A stretch of DNA of 64,000 bases from Caballeronia turbans (GTDB taxonomy: Bacteria; Pseudomonadota; Gammaproteobacteria; Burkholderiales; Burkholderiaceae): the NCBI GenBank assembly GCA_001544655.2, contig FCOD02000020.1, positions 40,756 to 104,755 of the forward strand, read 5' to 3'. Shown in pieces: positions 21,925 to 30,309 of this stretch (positions are counted from its first letter, which is position 1; every line of letters begins with the position of its first letter). The notes beneath the pieces were generated by a model. It made no database searches. It had not been told where the DNA came from and saw only the letters and a list, made by a program, of their open reading frames with translations. The position numbers and the translations under genes were made by a program.

Positions 21925-22614
21925 TCAGAGTTCGGCATGGCGCACGCCGATCGAATAGCGGCGCTCGAGCGCCATCAGCACGAGATTCGACGCGCTCGTG
22001 ATCGCGAGATAGATCAACGCCGCGATCAGAATGAAGAAGAACATGTTGAACGTGCTCTTGCCCGCGTCCTGCGCGGCTTTCACGACATCGGCGAGGCCGA
22101 TGATCGACACGAGCGCCGTCGCCTTCACGAGCACTTGCCAGTTATTGCCGATGCCGGGCAACGCGAAACGCATCATCTGCGGAAAGAGGATGCGGGCGAA
22201 CACGCGCATGCCGCTCATGCCGTATGCGCTGCCCGCTTCCAGTTGACCGCGCGGCACGGCGAGAAACGCGCCGCGAAACGTTTCGGTGAAGTACGCGCCG
22301 TAAATGAAGCCGAGCGTGAGCACGCCGGCCGTGAACGGGTCGATATCGAACTGATCCCAGCCGAACGCATCGGTCAGATTGTTCACCGCGATCTGGATGC
22401 TGTAGAAAAGCAGCAGCATCAATACGAGATCGGGCACCGAGCGGATGAGCGTCGTGTACGCGGTCGCGATGGCGCGCCACGGAGCGTGACGCGAAAGTTT
22501 CGCGGATGCGCCAGCCAGGCCGAGCAGCACCGATACCGCGAGAGACAGCACCGCGAGCGCGAGCGTCTCTTTGGCGCCCGCCCAGAGGAGCGGAGCAAAG
22601 CCGTACAGGTTCAA
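21925..22614 (-). CDS. hisQ: Basic amino-acid ABC transporter permease (HisQ-like)
   Basis: 229 residues from a TTG at 22614. GGAGG six bases upstream decides this start, and the resulting N-terminus MNLYGFAPLLWAGAKETLAL is typical of HisQ/AotQ. The EAA loop is SAYGMSGMRVFARILFPQMM, and TTLIRSVPDLVLMLLLFY and YFTETFRGAFLAVPRGQ are also characteristic. It is the first gene of the all-minus arginine block. Confidence 0.92.
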   Translation of the reverse strand: MNLYGFAPLLWAGAKETLALAVLSLAVSVLLGLAGASAKLSRHAPWRAIATAYTTLIRSVPDLVLMLLLFYSIQIAVNNLTDAFGWDQFDIDPFTAGVLTLGFIYGAYFTETFRGAFLAVPRGQLEAGSAYGMSGMRVFARILFPQMMRFALPGIGNNWQVLVKATALVSIIGLADVVKAAQDAGKSTFNMFFFILIAALIYLAITSASNLVLMALERRYSIGVRHAEL

Positions 22615-22742
22615 GAGTCGCCTCCAACGTCTTTTCGTGTTGACCGGAAAGAAACGGAGCGCGCGATGCAAAGGCGCGCTCCGGCGATTGGCGGCGATAC
22701 TCGCAAGCGAAAATCAATCGCTCAATGACGTTGGACCATGTT

Positions 22743-22757
22743 TGCTGCGACGCAGCA
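22743..22757. promoter_or_regulatory. Perfect palindrome upstream of hisQ, candidate operator
   Basis: TGCTGCG-A-CGCAGCA is a perfect 7-bp inverted repeat around one base, flanked by CATG on both sides a few bases out. It lies about 130 bp upstream of the hisQ start. Further upstream, TGTCGC on the minus strand (22815-22820) resembles the half-site core known for the AraC-type ArgR of Pseudomonas. The 286-bp region holds nothing else recognisable. Confidence 0.35.
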
Positions 22758-22900
22758 TGAGAACGAAGCGCGCGGCGGCGCCGTCATCTGCCCGCCGCGC
22801 AATGCTGTCCGCGTGCGACAGACAGGAAAACCCGCACATGCGCGGCCGACGAAATTTGCATTTTTCAGGTCGCATTTTCGATAGACCGCGCGCAGGCGCT

Positions 22901-23299
22901 CTACGCGCGCGCGACGCTCCGCACGTGCTGCGCGACCTGCCCGTTCGCCACGGCGACCTCCGGGCTATCCTGCAGCAAGGGCAGGAACTGCTCCGCGAAA
23001 ACAGGATCGCGCGTCCCGGCGCTGAACATGTCGGCAACCGCCTTCGCATGTGCGATGTGCGCGTCGGCGGTGGCTTCGTCGTCGTCGAGCACGTCGTCGA
23101 TGGCGGCGATCAATGTCGAAAGCGGCGTAAGCCAGCGATACGCCGAACCGTTGATCACGATCTGCAGGAATTCGCCCGGCGACACCGGCCCGAACTCGGC
23201 CTCGTGGCGCGCGCGCAGATGCGCAAGAACGCTGCGATGAAGCGCAAGCAGCGGATGGCGCACGTCGCGCAGGAAAGCGGTGGCTGTCTGGTCGTTCAT
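22901..23299 (-). CDS. Conserved hypothetical protein, helical, downstream of EAL gene
   Basis: 132 residues, mostly predicted helical and soluble, starting MNDQTATAFLRDVRHPLLAL. It has an acidic patch (IAAIDDVLDDDEATADAHIA) and several His residues in the first half (RHPLLALHRSVLAHLRARHEAEF). This vaguely recalls four-helix metal-binding folds, but no family is recognised. GAGG precedes the ATG. It starts 49 bp after the EAL gene on the same strand and may be co-transcribed. Confidence 0.65.
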   Translation of the reverse strand: MNDQTATAFLRDVRHPLLALHRSVLAHLRARHEAEFGPVSPGEFLQIVINGSAYRWLTPLSTLIAAIDDVLDDDEATADAHIAHAKAVADMFSAGTRDPVFAEQFLPLLQDSPEVAVANGQVAQHVRSVARA

Positions 23300-23348
23300 G
23301 ATCGTGCCTCGTCTGGAAACGACTTAAGTGAGGACGTTTCGGTATCGA

Positions 23349-24935
23349 TCAAGCGCCGCGCGTCCTGCCCGCATACCGGATGAATTCCGCCGCCGAAAGC
23401 GGCGCGGAGAAGAACCAGCCCTGTCCGTACTGCGCGCCGCGCGCCTGCAGATACGCGGCCTGCTCCTCGCGCTCGATGCCTTCGGCGATCACCTGCACAT
23501 CGAGCGTCACGGCCATGTCGATGATGTGCGAGGCGACGCTGCTCGACGCCGCGTCCTGCCCGACGGTATCGACGAAGGACTTGTCGATCTTCAGGCCGTC
23601 GATGCGGAAGTTCTGCAAGTGCGAGAGGCTCGAATAGCCGGTGCCGAAATCGTCGAGATAGACGGCGTGGCCTGCTTCCCGGAACGCGCTGATGACTTCC
23701 TTGGCGGCATCGGCGTCGAGAAAGCTGCGCTCGGTCGCCTCGATGCGGATCTGCGCCGGCCGCACGCCTTGCCGCGCGATCGCCGGGCCGAGCACGTCGA
23801 GAAAGCGACGCGTCGTGAGATCCTGCGCGGAGAGGTTCACCGACACGTAATACTCCGGATAGCGCCTGAGGAAGTCGCCGAGTTCCAGCAGGATCGTGTC
23901 GAGCACCTGATCCGTGATTGCCTGGATCAGCCCGCGATGCTCCGCGAGCGGGATGAATTGATCGGGCCGCACGATGCGATCGTGATATTTCCAGCGCACG
24001 AGCGCTTCGGCGCCGACGCAGCGTCGCGTGGCGAGATCGACGATCGGCTGATACGCGACGATGAACTGGTGCCGCCGCACCGCGTCGCTCAGCTGGCCGC
24101 GCGGCGAAAGCCGGCGCACGACGAAGAACGCCGCCCAGCTCGCGAACAGGAGCCCCGCCACGACGCCGCCGAGCAGCCAGCCCCAGGGCAGCGTGCGCAG
24201 GCGCTGATGCAGCGTCTGATGCGGCGCGCTCACGACGACCGCGAGCGGCATCGACACGGAGCGGCGCACGACGTACGGCGCGCAGTCGCGCACGGGCGGC
24301 GCGGTGCGATACGCGGCGAGGATGGCGTTGGCATCGGTGGCGGGCGTGGTCGCGATCACGCGGCTCACGTCCGTGTTGATGACGGCGACGCCGCTCGCGA
24401 CGTCGTCGTTCGCATCGAGCGCGTCGATGTAAAGCGATGGATCGGCGGCGATGTAAAAACCGTTTCGGCCCATCACGAGCGAAGACTTGCCGCCCGGCAG
24501 GCGCGACAGGCCATACCACGCCATCACGCCGTCGCGCGAGCGCCAGTCCGGCGGCGGCAACGTGAGACCGTCGAGCACGCCCGCCGACACCGCGCCGAGC
24601 AGCGACGAGCACTGCCAGCGGCCAGCGTGATCGTATGCGCCCGCATCGCGCACTTGCTCATGCGTGAGCGCGATACGCCGCAGTTCTTTCAGATACGGCG
24701 GCGAGCATGGCGTCGCCGCCACCTTGCCGATCTCCCCGAGCGCACCGGAAAGACGCCGCGTGAGCTCCTCGGCGCGATAGAGCGCGGCCTCGGCGACCAT
24801 GTTCAGGCGCTCGGCCTCGTCATGCCGCTGGCTGCGCTGCGCGAACAAAAAGCCGATCCCCGCCGGCGCCAGCGCCGCGATTACCACGATGACGATCAGA
24901 AGCGCCGCCAAGGCACCACGTTGAATGTTGTTCAT
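23349..24935 (-). CDS. CSS-motif sensor / EAL cyclic-di-GMP phosphodiesterase
   Basis: 528 residues. A transmembrane helix near residues 8-30, a periplasmic CSS-motif domain with Cys77-Ser78-Pro and a second Cys109, and a second transmembrane helix (LLGGVVAGLLFASWAAFFV) precede a C-terminal EAL domain. Catalytic residues are intact: GAEALVRW, YVSVNLSAQ, RIEATE, LDDFGTGYSS, GLKIDKSFV, VIAEGIE and QYGQGW. The family hydrolyses c-di-GMP, and in E. coli relatives the periplasmic Cys pair senses the redox state via DsbA/B. The protein is probably an active phosphodiesterase gated by periplasmic thiol status. Confidence 0.93.
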   Translation of the reverse strand: MNNIQRGALAALLIVIVVIAALAPAGIGFLFAQRSQRHDEAERLNMVAEAALYRAEELTRRLSGALGEIGKVAATPCSPPYLKELRRIALTHEQVRDAGAYDHAGRWQCSSLLGAVSAGVLDGLTLPPPDWRSRDGVMAWYGLSRLPGGKSSLVMGRNGFYIAADPSLYIDALDANDDVASGVAVINTDVSRVIATTPATDANAILAAYRTAPPVRDCAPYVVRRSVSMPLAVVVSAPHQTLHQRLRTLPWGWLLGGVVAGLLFASWAAFFVVRRLSPRGQLSDAVRRHQFIVAYQPIVDLATRRCVGAEALVRWKYHDRIVRPDQFIPLAEHRGLIQAITDQVLDTILLELGDFLRRYPEYYVSVNLSAQDLTTRRFLDVLGPAIARQGVRPAQIRIEATERSFLDADAAKEVISAFREAGHAVYLDDFGTGYSSLSHLQNFRIDGLKIDKSFVDTVGQDAASSSVASHIIDMAVTLDVQVIAEGIEREEQAAYLQARGAQYGQGWFFSAPLSAAEFIRYAGRTRGA

Positions 24936-25210
24936 TGCGTGTGATGGACCGCGGCGCGAGCCATGTCGCGCGCCGCGTTTTTCGTTTCCTGCTCGACTGC
25001 GTCGGCTCGTCTTGCGCCGCTCATGCGAGAGTCTCGGACAAACGACCTAGTGTAGGGGCCGGGCATCGCCCGGTTCAACGAATTCTTTGCCCGAAAACTC
25101 AACCTTTTGGTGGGCTTCCGCACGGCCCGCAGGCCCTTTTTTTGCCGACTGCGCGCCGTGCGAAAATGGCATGACCAGAAACGGCGTTTTCCTTGCATCG
25201 AACGATAACT

Positions 25211-25750
25211 ATGGACTCACACGACCGCCCCCGTCCGCTCGTGCGCGACGCCGCGCCCGGGGACTTCGACGCCATCGCGCGCATCTATTCGCACTACGTC
25301 GAGCACGCGCTCGCGACCTTCGAGGAGATCGCTCCTTCCGTCGACGAGATGCGCGCGCGTCACGCGGCAATCGCGGCGGCGGGTTTGCCCTATCTCGTCG
25401 CGGAACTCGATGGCCGACTGGCGGGCTATGCGTATGCGTCGGCCTACCGGCCGCGCTCGGCTTACCGCCATACGATCGAGGATTCGGTCTATGTTGCCGA
25501 GGGTTTCGGCCGCTGCGGCATCGGGCGCGCGCTGCTCACGGCGCTCATCGAACGATGCGGGCGCGGCCCGTGGCGGCAGATGATCGCGGTGATCGGCAAC
25601 AGCGGCAACGCGGGATCGATCGCGCTGCATGCGCAGCTCGGCTTCGAGCATGCCGGCGTGCTGCGCGATGTCGGCTTCAAGCACGGACGATGGGTCGACA
25701 CCGTGCTCATGCAGCGCGCGCTGAACGCGGCCCCGCACGCCCCGGCATGA
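25211..25750 (+). CDS. GNAT N-acetyltransferase, phosphinothricin/methionine sulfone acetyltransferase-like
   Basis: 179 residues from the ATG at 25211; an in-frame TTG at 25193 is possible. It is a single GNAT domain: VRDAAPGDFDAIARIYSHYV, FEEIAPSVDEM, the acetyl-CoA loop GFGRCGIGRALLTALIERC and GNSGNAGSIALHAQLGFEHAG. The C-terminal VGFKHGRWVDTVLMQRAL matches the PAT/MnaT subgroup, which acetylates the amine of small amino-acid analogues. The true substrate is unknown. It is divergent from the EAL gene. Confidence 0.88.
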   Translation: MDSHDRPRPLVRDAAPGDFDAIARIYSHYVEHALATFEEIAPSVDEMRARHAAIAAAGLPYLVAELDGRLAGYAYASAYRPRSAYRHTIEDSVYVAEGFGRCGIGRALLTALIERCGRGPWRQMIAVIGNSGNAGSIALHAQLGFEHAGVLRDVGFKHGRWVDTVLMQRALNAAPHAPA

Positions 25751-25803
25751 CCGGTCGCGCTGAGCGGCTATGATTCGCCTTTTGCCTCTGCGCATTTTCT
25801 GCT

Positions 25804-26397
25804 TTGCCAACGTACACCCTCGCCTCTGCCGTCAGCGCCGAAATCGACATCCGCAAGAGCCGCTTCATCGCGCTCGCGCTGCCGGTTGCGGACCGCGATG
25901 AAGCCATGCGCGAACTCGGGCGCCTGCGCGCCGAGCACCCGGCCGCCACGCACGTCTGCTGGGCGCTGCTCGCGGGCGGTCAGTCGGGCATGTCCGACGA
26001 CGGCGAGCCTTCCGGCACCGCCGGCCGGCCGATTCTCGAAGTGCTGCGGCATCACGAAGTCGACGGCGTGCTGGCCGCCGTCGTGCGCTATTACGGCGGC
26101 ATCAAGCTGGGCGCGGGTGGGCTCGTGCGTGCCTATACGGACGCGATCGCCAGCGCGATGCAACTGGCCGAACGCATCGAGCGCATCGAGCGCGGGTTGA
26201 TCGGCATCGACATCGACTACGCGGACGAAGCGCGCGTGCGGCGTTGGATCGAGCAGCACGACGCGGAACTCGTGCAGAGCGAATACGGCATGACCGTGCG
26301 CCTCGTCGTGCGCATGCCAGCGGCGGCGCGCGAACCGGCGGCCGCCGAACTGCGCGATCTCACCCATGGCCGCGCGGGTGTCGAGGTGAAAGCGTGA
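25804..26397 (+). CDS. YigZ/IMPACT family protein
   Basis: 197 residues from a TTG start (MPTYTLASAVSAEIDIRKSR). The conserved IMPACT segment GMSDDGEPSGTAGRPILEVL, then VVRYYGGIKLGAGGLVRAY, identifies the UPF0029/YigZ family; a DUF1949-like C-terminal domain follows. YigZ-type proteins are linked to translation control, but their biochemistry is unsettled. The final TGA overlaps the GTG of the ferredoxin gene. Confidence 0.9.
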   Translation: MPTYTLASAVSAEIDIRKSRFIALALPVADRDEAMRELGRLRAEHPAATHVCWALLAGGQSGMSDDGEPSGTAGRPILEVLRHHEVDGVLAAVVRYYGGIKLGAGGLVRAYTDAIASAMQLAERIERIERGLIGIDIDYADEARVRRWIEQHDAELVQSEYGMTVRLVVRMPAAAREPAAAELRDLTHGRAGVEVKA

Positions 26398-26732
26398 CCG
26401 ACGACGCGCCGCGCGCCTTCGCGATGGTCATCGAGCCCGCCGGGCACTTCGTCGCGGTGAGAGACGGCGTCACGCTGCTCGAAGCAGCGCTGCAAGCGGG
26501 ACTGTCGCTGCCGCGATCGTGCCGCAACGGCACGTGCCGCGCATGCATGTGCCGGCTCGTCGATGGTGACATCGCGTATCGCGTCGAATGGCCGGGACTG
26601 ACGTCGGAGGAACAGGCCGAGGGATGGATTCTGCCGTGCGTGGCGCTCGCGCAATCGGACGTGACGATCGAACAGCCCGACGCGCGCGAGGCCGTACCCG
26701 ATTCGCGCCCTGTGCGCTCGCGCGGCTTCTGA
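26394..26732 (+). CDS. 2Fe-2S ferredoxin-like protein
   Basis: 112 residues from a GTG overlapping the YigZ stop (GTGA). The plant-type 2Fe-2S pattern is clear: [12 protein letters not shown] (C-x4-C-x2-C) and a fourth ligand in [13 protein letters not shown]. It probably carries electrons for an unidentified partner. The C-terminal tail is rich in Arg and Asp. It is the last gene before the rpsU promoter. Confidence 0.9.
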   Translation: MTDDAPRAFAMVIEPAGHFVAVRDGVTLLEAALQAGLSLPRSCRNGTCRACMCRLVDGDIAYRVEWPGLTSEEQAEGWILPCVALAQSDVTIEQPDAREAVPDSRPVRSRGF

Positions 26733-26843
26733 ACCCGGGTATTCCGGGATTGTCGTCTCGATTCAACGACCTACGATGTGATTCCCGAGTCCGCGCGTGC
26801 ATGTCTTCGTACAAAGTGCGTGCAGGCCGACTCTCAAAAAGTG

Positions 26844-26849
26844 TACAAT
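26844..26849 (+). promoter_or_regulatory. Candidate -10 element of rpsU
   Basis: TACAAT lies 48 bp upstream of the rpsU ATG in an otherwise non-coding gap of 164 bp. No good -35 match is evident at 16-18 bases, so the call rests on the -10 alone. Confidence 0.4.
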
Positions 26850-26896
26850 TGCGTTTTGCCCTAAATTCTGGCAGGGCCAGATCAACCGAGATTTCA

Positions 26897-27109
26897 ATGA
26901 CTAAAGTACTGTTGAAAGAGAACGAGCCTTTCGACGTCGCCATGCGTCGTTTCCGCCGTACCGTCGAACGCACGGGCCTGATTCAAGAGCTCAAGTCCCG
27001 CATGGCCTATGAAAAGCCGACGACCGAGCGCAAGCGCAAGAAAGCTGCTGCTGTCGCTCGCCTGCGCAAGCAGATTCGTCGCGCGCAACTGCCGAAGAAA
27101 TTCTATTGA
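26897..27109 (+). CDS. rpsU: 30S ribosomal protein S21
   Basis: 70 residues, the exact usual length. The protein begins [19 protein letters not shown] and ends with a very basic tail ([19 protein letters not shown]). S21 acts in start-site selection on the small subunit. It is monocistronic here, with its own -10-like element and a strong terminator about 160 bp downstream. Confidence 0.97.
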   Translation: MTKVLLKENEPFDVAMRRFRRTVERTGLIQELKSRMAYEKPTTERKRKKAAAVARLRKQIRRAQLPKKFY

Positions 27110-27265
27110 TCGACGCAGGGCATACTGCCCTCGTCCATCCTGACAGGATCGGCATCGCAACCTGAGATCGATCGGGTCGCGGTTTCGCGCGCAGGTCGCG
27201 TGAAAGCTCGCGGATTTGCGCACTTTCGGTTGCGCCCCAGTCGAAACAAGTTGGCAAGATCGCAC

Positions 27266-27302
27266 AAAGCCTGCATGAGTGAAAGCTCATGCAGGCTTTT
27301 CG
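27266..27302 (+). terminator. Rho-independent terminator downstream of rpsU
   Basis: AAAGCCTGCATGAG (27266-27279) and CTCATGCAGGCTTT (27286-27299) form a perfect 14-bp stem with a 6-base loop, followed by T residues. It lies about 156 bp after the rpsU stop; the intervening sequence shows no ORF. Confidence 0.88.
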
Positions 27303-27384
27303 TGCTTGGGGATGAATTTTCTGTTGGAGAGCTCGCGCGAATAGGTTAGCCGGTGCTAGGCACGAAAAAAACGAGCGCGGAAAA

Positions 27385-27415
27385 GCAAAGAGCCCGGATG
27401 AACCGGGCTCTTTGC
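27385..27415 (-). terminator. Rho-independent terminator downstream of tRNA-fMet
   Basis: GCAAAGAGCCCGG (27385-27397) and CCGGGCTCTTTGC (27403-27415) form a perfect 13-bp stem with a 5-base loop. On the minus strand a TTTT run follows, as expected for the tRNA transcript that ends here. Confidence 0.88.
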
Positions 27416-27424
27416 TTGACGATT

Positions 27425-27501
<77 letters not shown>

Positions 27502-27540
27502 TCTGAAGAATTAAATTATAGACCGAAGCATTCATCGAAG

Positions 27541-29085
27541 TCAAACGTTGTTTGCACTCAATCGTGCCGCCGGCTGCGCACGCTCTTTCGCTACGGCGTT
27601 CACGGCCTCCTCCACAGCACGCTGATGCGCCCGCGACAGTCTGCCGAGCACGGGCAGGAGTGCCACGGCGACCGCCGCGCCGCCCGCCGCAAGCCAGCCG
27701 AGCCCGACGAACAGATGCGTGTAGAGCGGCAGCGATTGCAGCGGCTCGAGATTGCCCGACGGCATGCGCGCAAAGTTGGCCACGACGCTGCCGAGATACT
27801 GCGAAACGCCCGTCGCGACGAAATACGCGCCCATCATGAAACCGCTCATGCGGACCGGCACGTAACGCGCGATCATCGCGAGGCCGAGGCCCGACACGAG
27901 CAGTTCGCCAAGCGAATAAAGACCGTAGCCCGCCACCATGAACCACGAAGACACGCGCCCGTCGATCGCGTAACGTCCGCTCAGACCGAAGACGAAGAAA
28001 CCGACCGCGACGACGACGAAGCCCAGTGCGTACTTCGCCGCCACGGGAATATCGCGGCCGCGGCGCGCCTGTCGCGTGTAGACGAACGCGAGGATCGGGC
28101 TCAGCAGCATGATCCAGATCGGGTTGAGCGCCTGGAACTGCGCGGCGCTCCATGTGAACAGCTCGACGCCGCCGATCGCGAACGACGGATCGACGTTGCG
28201 GAGCGCGAACAGCGTGAGCGACGTCGACATCTGCTGATAAAAGACGAAAAACAGAATGACCTGGAGCGTGAGGATCAGCGCGGCGACGAGCCCGGCGCGC
28301 TCGCTGCGGTCGCACTTCGTGAGCATGTAGCCGAAGATGCCCAGAATCGCGACGCCCGCCGCGTAGACGCACGCGACGGCCACCGCCTTGTGCTGCAGGA
28401 CGAACACGGTCGATGCCGCGAGCGCGATGCCGCCCGCCGCCACCGCGAACGCGTGCTTCCAGCAAATGGGCTGATCGTCCGGCGCGGAGCCGATGTGCGC
28501 GAGCGTTCGACGCATCAACGCGAAATTGAGCAGGCCGAGCGCCATGCCGCCGCAGCACACGGCGAACGCGGCGTGCCAGCCCCAGTGATCCTTGATCCAC
28601 GGCGTCGCGAGCATCGAGAAGGTCGAGCCGATGTTCACGGCCATGTAGTAGATCGTGAACGCGCTGTCGATGCGCGCATCGTCGCCCTCGTAGATGCGGC
28701 GCACGAGATTCGCCGCGTTCGATTTGAAAAGCCCGTTGCCGACGACGATCACGCCGAGCGACGCATACATGAAACCGAGCGTGTCGATGGGCAGCGCGAG
28801 CATCAGATAGCCGAGCGCGAGCACGATCCCGCCGGCGGTCATGGTGCGGCGCGCGCCGAGCACCTTGTCGCCGATCCAGCCGCCGATCGACGGCGCCGAA
28901 AACACGAGCGCGGTGAACGCGCCCCAGGTCAGGTTGGCGTGGTCATCGGCGAACCCGATCTTGTCGACCATGAACAGCACGAGCAACGCAGCCATGCCGT
29001 AATAGCCGAAGCGCTCCCACATTTCGATCAGAAAAACAGTCGTGAACGAGCGCGTCTGCGAGGTGCCGGACGAGTGAGTAAGCAT
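27541..29085 (-). CDS. POT-family proton-dependent oligopeptide transporter
   Basis: 514 residues from the ATG at 29085. FLIEMWERFGYYGMAALLVL is the POT/PTR signature (ExxER region) in helix 1. FGYYGM, GGWIGDKVLGARRTM, NGLFKSNAANLVRRIYEG and FTIYYMAVNIGSTFSM are further family hallmarks. Twelve to fourteen hydrophobic helices are visible. It imports di- and tripeptides with protons (DtpA/YdgR type). The gap upstream, 29086-29610, is promoter-like and holds two inverted repeats. Confidence 0.93.
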   Translation of the reverse strand: MLTHSSGTSQTRSFTTVFLIEMWERFGYYGMAALLVLFMVDKIGFADDHANLTWGAFTALVFSAPSIGGWIGDKVLGARRTMTAGGIVLALGYLMLALPIDTLGFMYASLGVIVVGNGLFKSNAANLVRRIYEGDDARIDSAFTIYYMAVNIGSTFSMLATPWIKDHWGWHAAFAVCCGGMALGLLNFALMRRTLAHIGSAPDDQPICWKHAFAVAAGGIALAASTVFVLQHKAVAVACVYAAGVAILGIFGYMLTKCDRSERAGLVAALILTLQVILFFVFYQQMSTSLTLFALRNVDPSFAIGGVELFTWSAAQFQALNPIWIMLLSPILAFVYTRQARRGRDIPVAAKYALGFVVVAVGFFVFGLSGRYAIDGRVSSWFMVAGYGLYSLGELLVSGLGLAMIARYVPVRMSGFMMGAYFVATGVSQYLGSVVANFARMPSGNLEPLQSLPLYTHLFVGLGWLAAGGAAVAVALLPVLGRLSRAHQRAVEEAVNAVAKERAQPAARLSANNV

Positions 29086-29237
29086 CGGAGAAAATCCTTC
29101 GGACAACAATAAGCGAATCGGCGCAAACCAAGCTTCCGATCGCAAGAAATAACCAAATGAACGAGACGCGCGGATCAGGGCATGTGGCGATCGCGGGTGC
29201 GATTATCCGCGAGTAAAACTCAAAATTATCGCAGATT

Positions 29238-29253
29238 GCAGACGAATGTCTGC
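29238..29253. repeat. Inverted repeat upstream of POT transporter
   Basis: GCAGAC-GAAT-GTCTGC is a perfect 6-bp stem with a 4-base loop, embedded in a longer alternative pairing GATTGC/GCAATC. It lies about 155 bp upstream of the POT start on the minus strand and could be an operator. The surrounding 29086-29610 region is AT-richer than the flanks and shows no convincing gene. Confidence 0.3.
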
Positions 29254-29539
29254 TTGCAATCAAGAGACGTGGCGGTGAAGCATATCGGGGAGGTGCGAGA
29301 GTTGCGCGCGCGACGCGGCCTGGCCGCATATGCAAGTGGTTGAACTTTTCATTGAACTTCTATTTTCCTGACGCGATTCTCGCGTGTGGCGAGAATCGAT
29401 CGTTGCAGATATCGAACGCACCGAAGGGTCGCTTCACGCGCGTCGCTGGGTTCAGCGAAAAGCAAGCGTATTGCGATTCACGAGCGACGCATTTTGTTGT
29501 TATTTGTGATTCGGGTCACTCGCGGATAGCGCTAAGGAC

Positions 29540-29576
29540 TTATTACGTCGTCATTCTCCATGAGTCAACGTAATAA
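29540..29576. repeat. AT-rich inverted repeat 3' of lysE-like gene
   Basis: TTATTACGT (29540-29548) and ACGTAATAA (29568-29576) are perfect 9-bp arms around 19 bases. It sits 34 bp past the LysE stop. No T tract follows, so it is not a classical terminator; an operator or mRNA 3' structure is possible. Confidence 0.35.
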
Positions 29577-29610
29577 TCGGCGCGATTAATGCGATTTCGA
29601 TACACGGGAA

Positions 29611-30243
29611 TCAAGTCGCAGGGCGGCGTACGAATGCGAGCATGACACCGAAACAGATCATGAGCGCCCCGCTTACGCGATTGAACCAGACGAAGCTACG
29701 CGCGCCGCGCGAAAGCGAACCCAGGCGCGCACCCAGGGCGGCGTAAATGACGATCGCCACCAGTTCGAGCAGAAGGAACGTCGCGCCGAGGATCGCGAAG
29801 CTCGTCGCGTACGCGCTGCGATCGACGAACTGCGGGAAGAATGCGGTGAACACGAGTATCGCTTTCGGATTTCCGGCAGCGACCCAGAACTCCTGCTTGG
29901 TGAGCCGCGCGAGACTCACAGGGCCGCGCGCCACACCCTCTTCCTTGACGACGAGCGACGGCCCCGACCGCATCAGCTTCACGCCGATCCAGACGAGATA
30001 GGCCGCACCGGCCAGCTTGATCGCGGTGAAAAGGGTCTGCGACGCCAGCAGCAGCGCGCCGAGCCCCAGTCCCGCGATGGCGATCATGATCGCGAACGCG
30101 ACGATCCGTCCCGACGACGCCAGCACCGAAGCGCGCACGCCATCGCGCGCGCCGTTCGACAGCGACAGAACGTTGTTCGGCCCGAACGCCATGTTGATAG
30201 CGAAGCATGCGGGCAGGAAGATCGAAAAGGTCTGGAGCGACAT
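29611..30243 (-). CDS. LysE/RhtB-family amino-acid exporter
   Basis: 210 residues with about six hydrophobic helices. The N-terminus FAINMAFGPNNVLSLSNGAR is the LysE signature region with the GPN motif. LAGAAYLVWIGVKLMRSGPS and KQEFWVAAGNPKAILVFTAF are also conserved. It probably exports an amino acid or derivative; the substrate is unknown. It is transcribed in the same direction as the POT gene but 525 bp away, so the two are independent. Confidence 0.9.
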   Translation of the reverse strand: MSLQTFSIFLPACFAINMAFGPNNVLSLSNGARDGVRASVLASSGRIVAFAIMIAIAGLGLGALLLASQTLFTAIKLAGAAYLVWIGVKLMRSGPSLVVKEEGVARGPVSLARLTKQEFWVAAGNPKAILVFTAFFPQFVDRSAYATSFAILGATFLLLELVAIVIYAALGARLGSLSRGARSFVWFNRVSGALMICFGVMLAFVRRPAT

Positions 30244-30309
30244 GGGGCACCTGCTGACCAGCGGAAAACAGACGGCTAAGTTATCACGCGCACGACGCCC
30301 TCAAAAGTC

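Noticed and set aside
25050-25080. CCGGGC-ATC-GCCCGG hairpin between EAL and GNAT genes
   Set aside because: Stem of 6 bp with a 3-base loop and no T tract; too common in high-GC DNA to call a terminator or operator.
29340-29573. 77-codon plus-strand ORF in the lysE-POT gap
   Set aside because: Codon use does not match neighbours, no ribosome site, and no recognisable domain.
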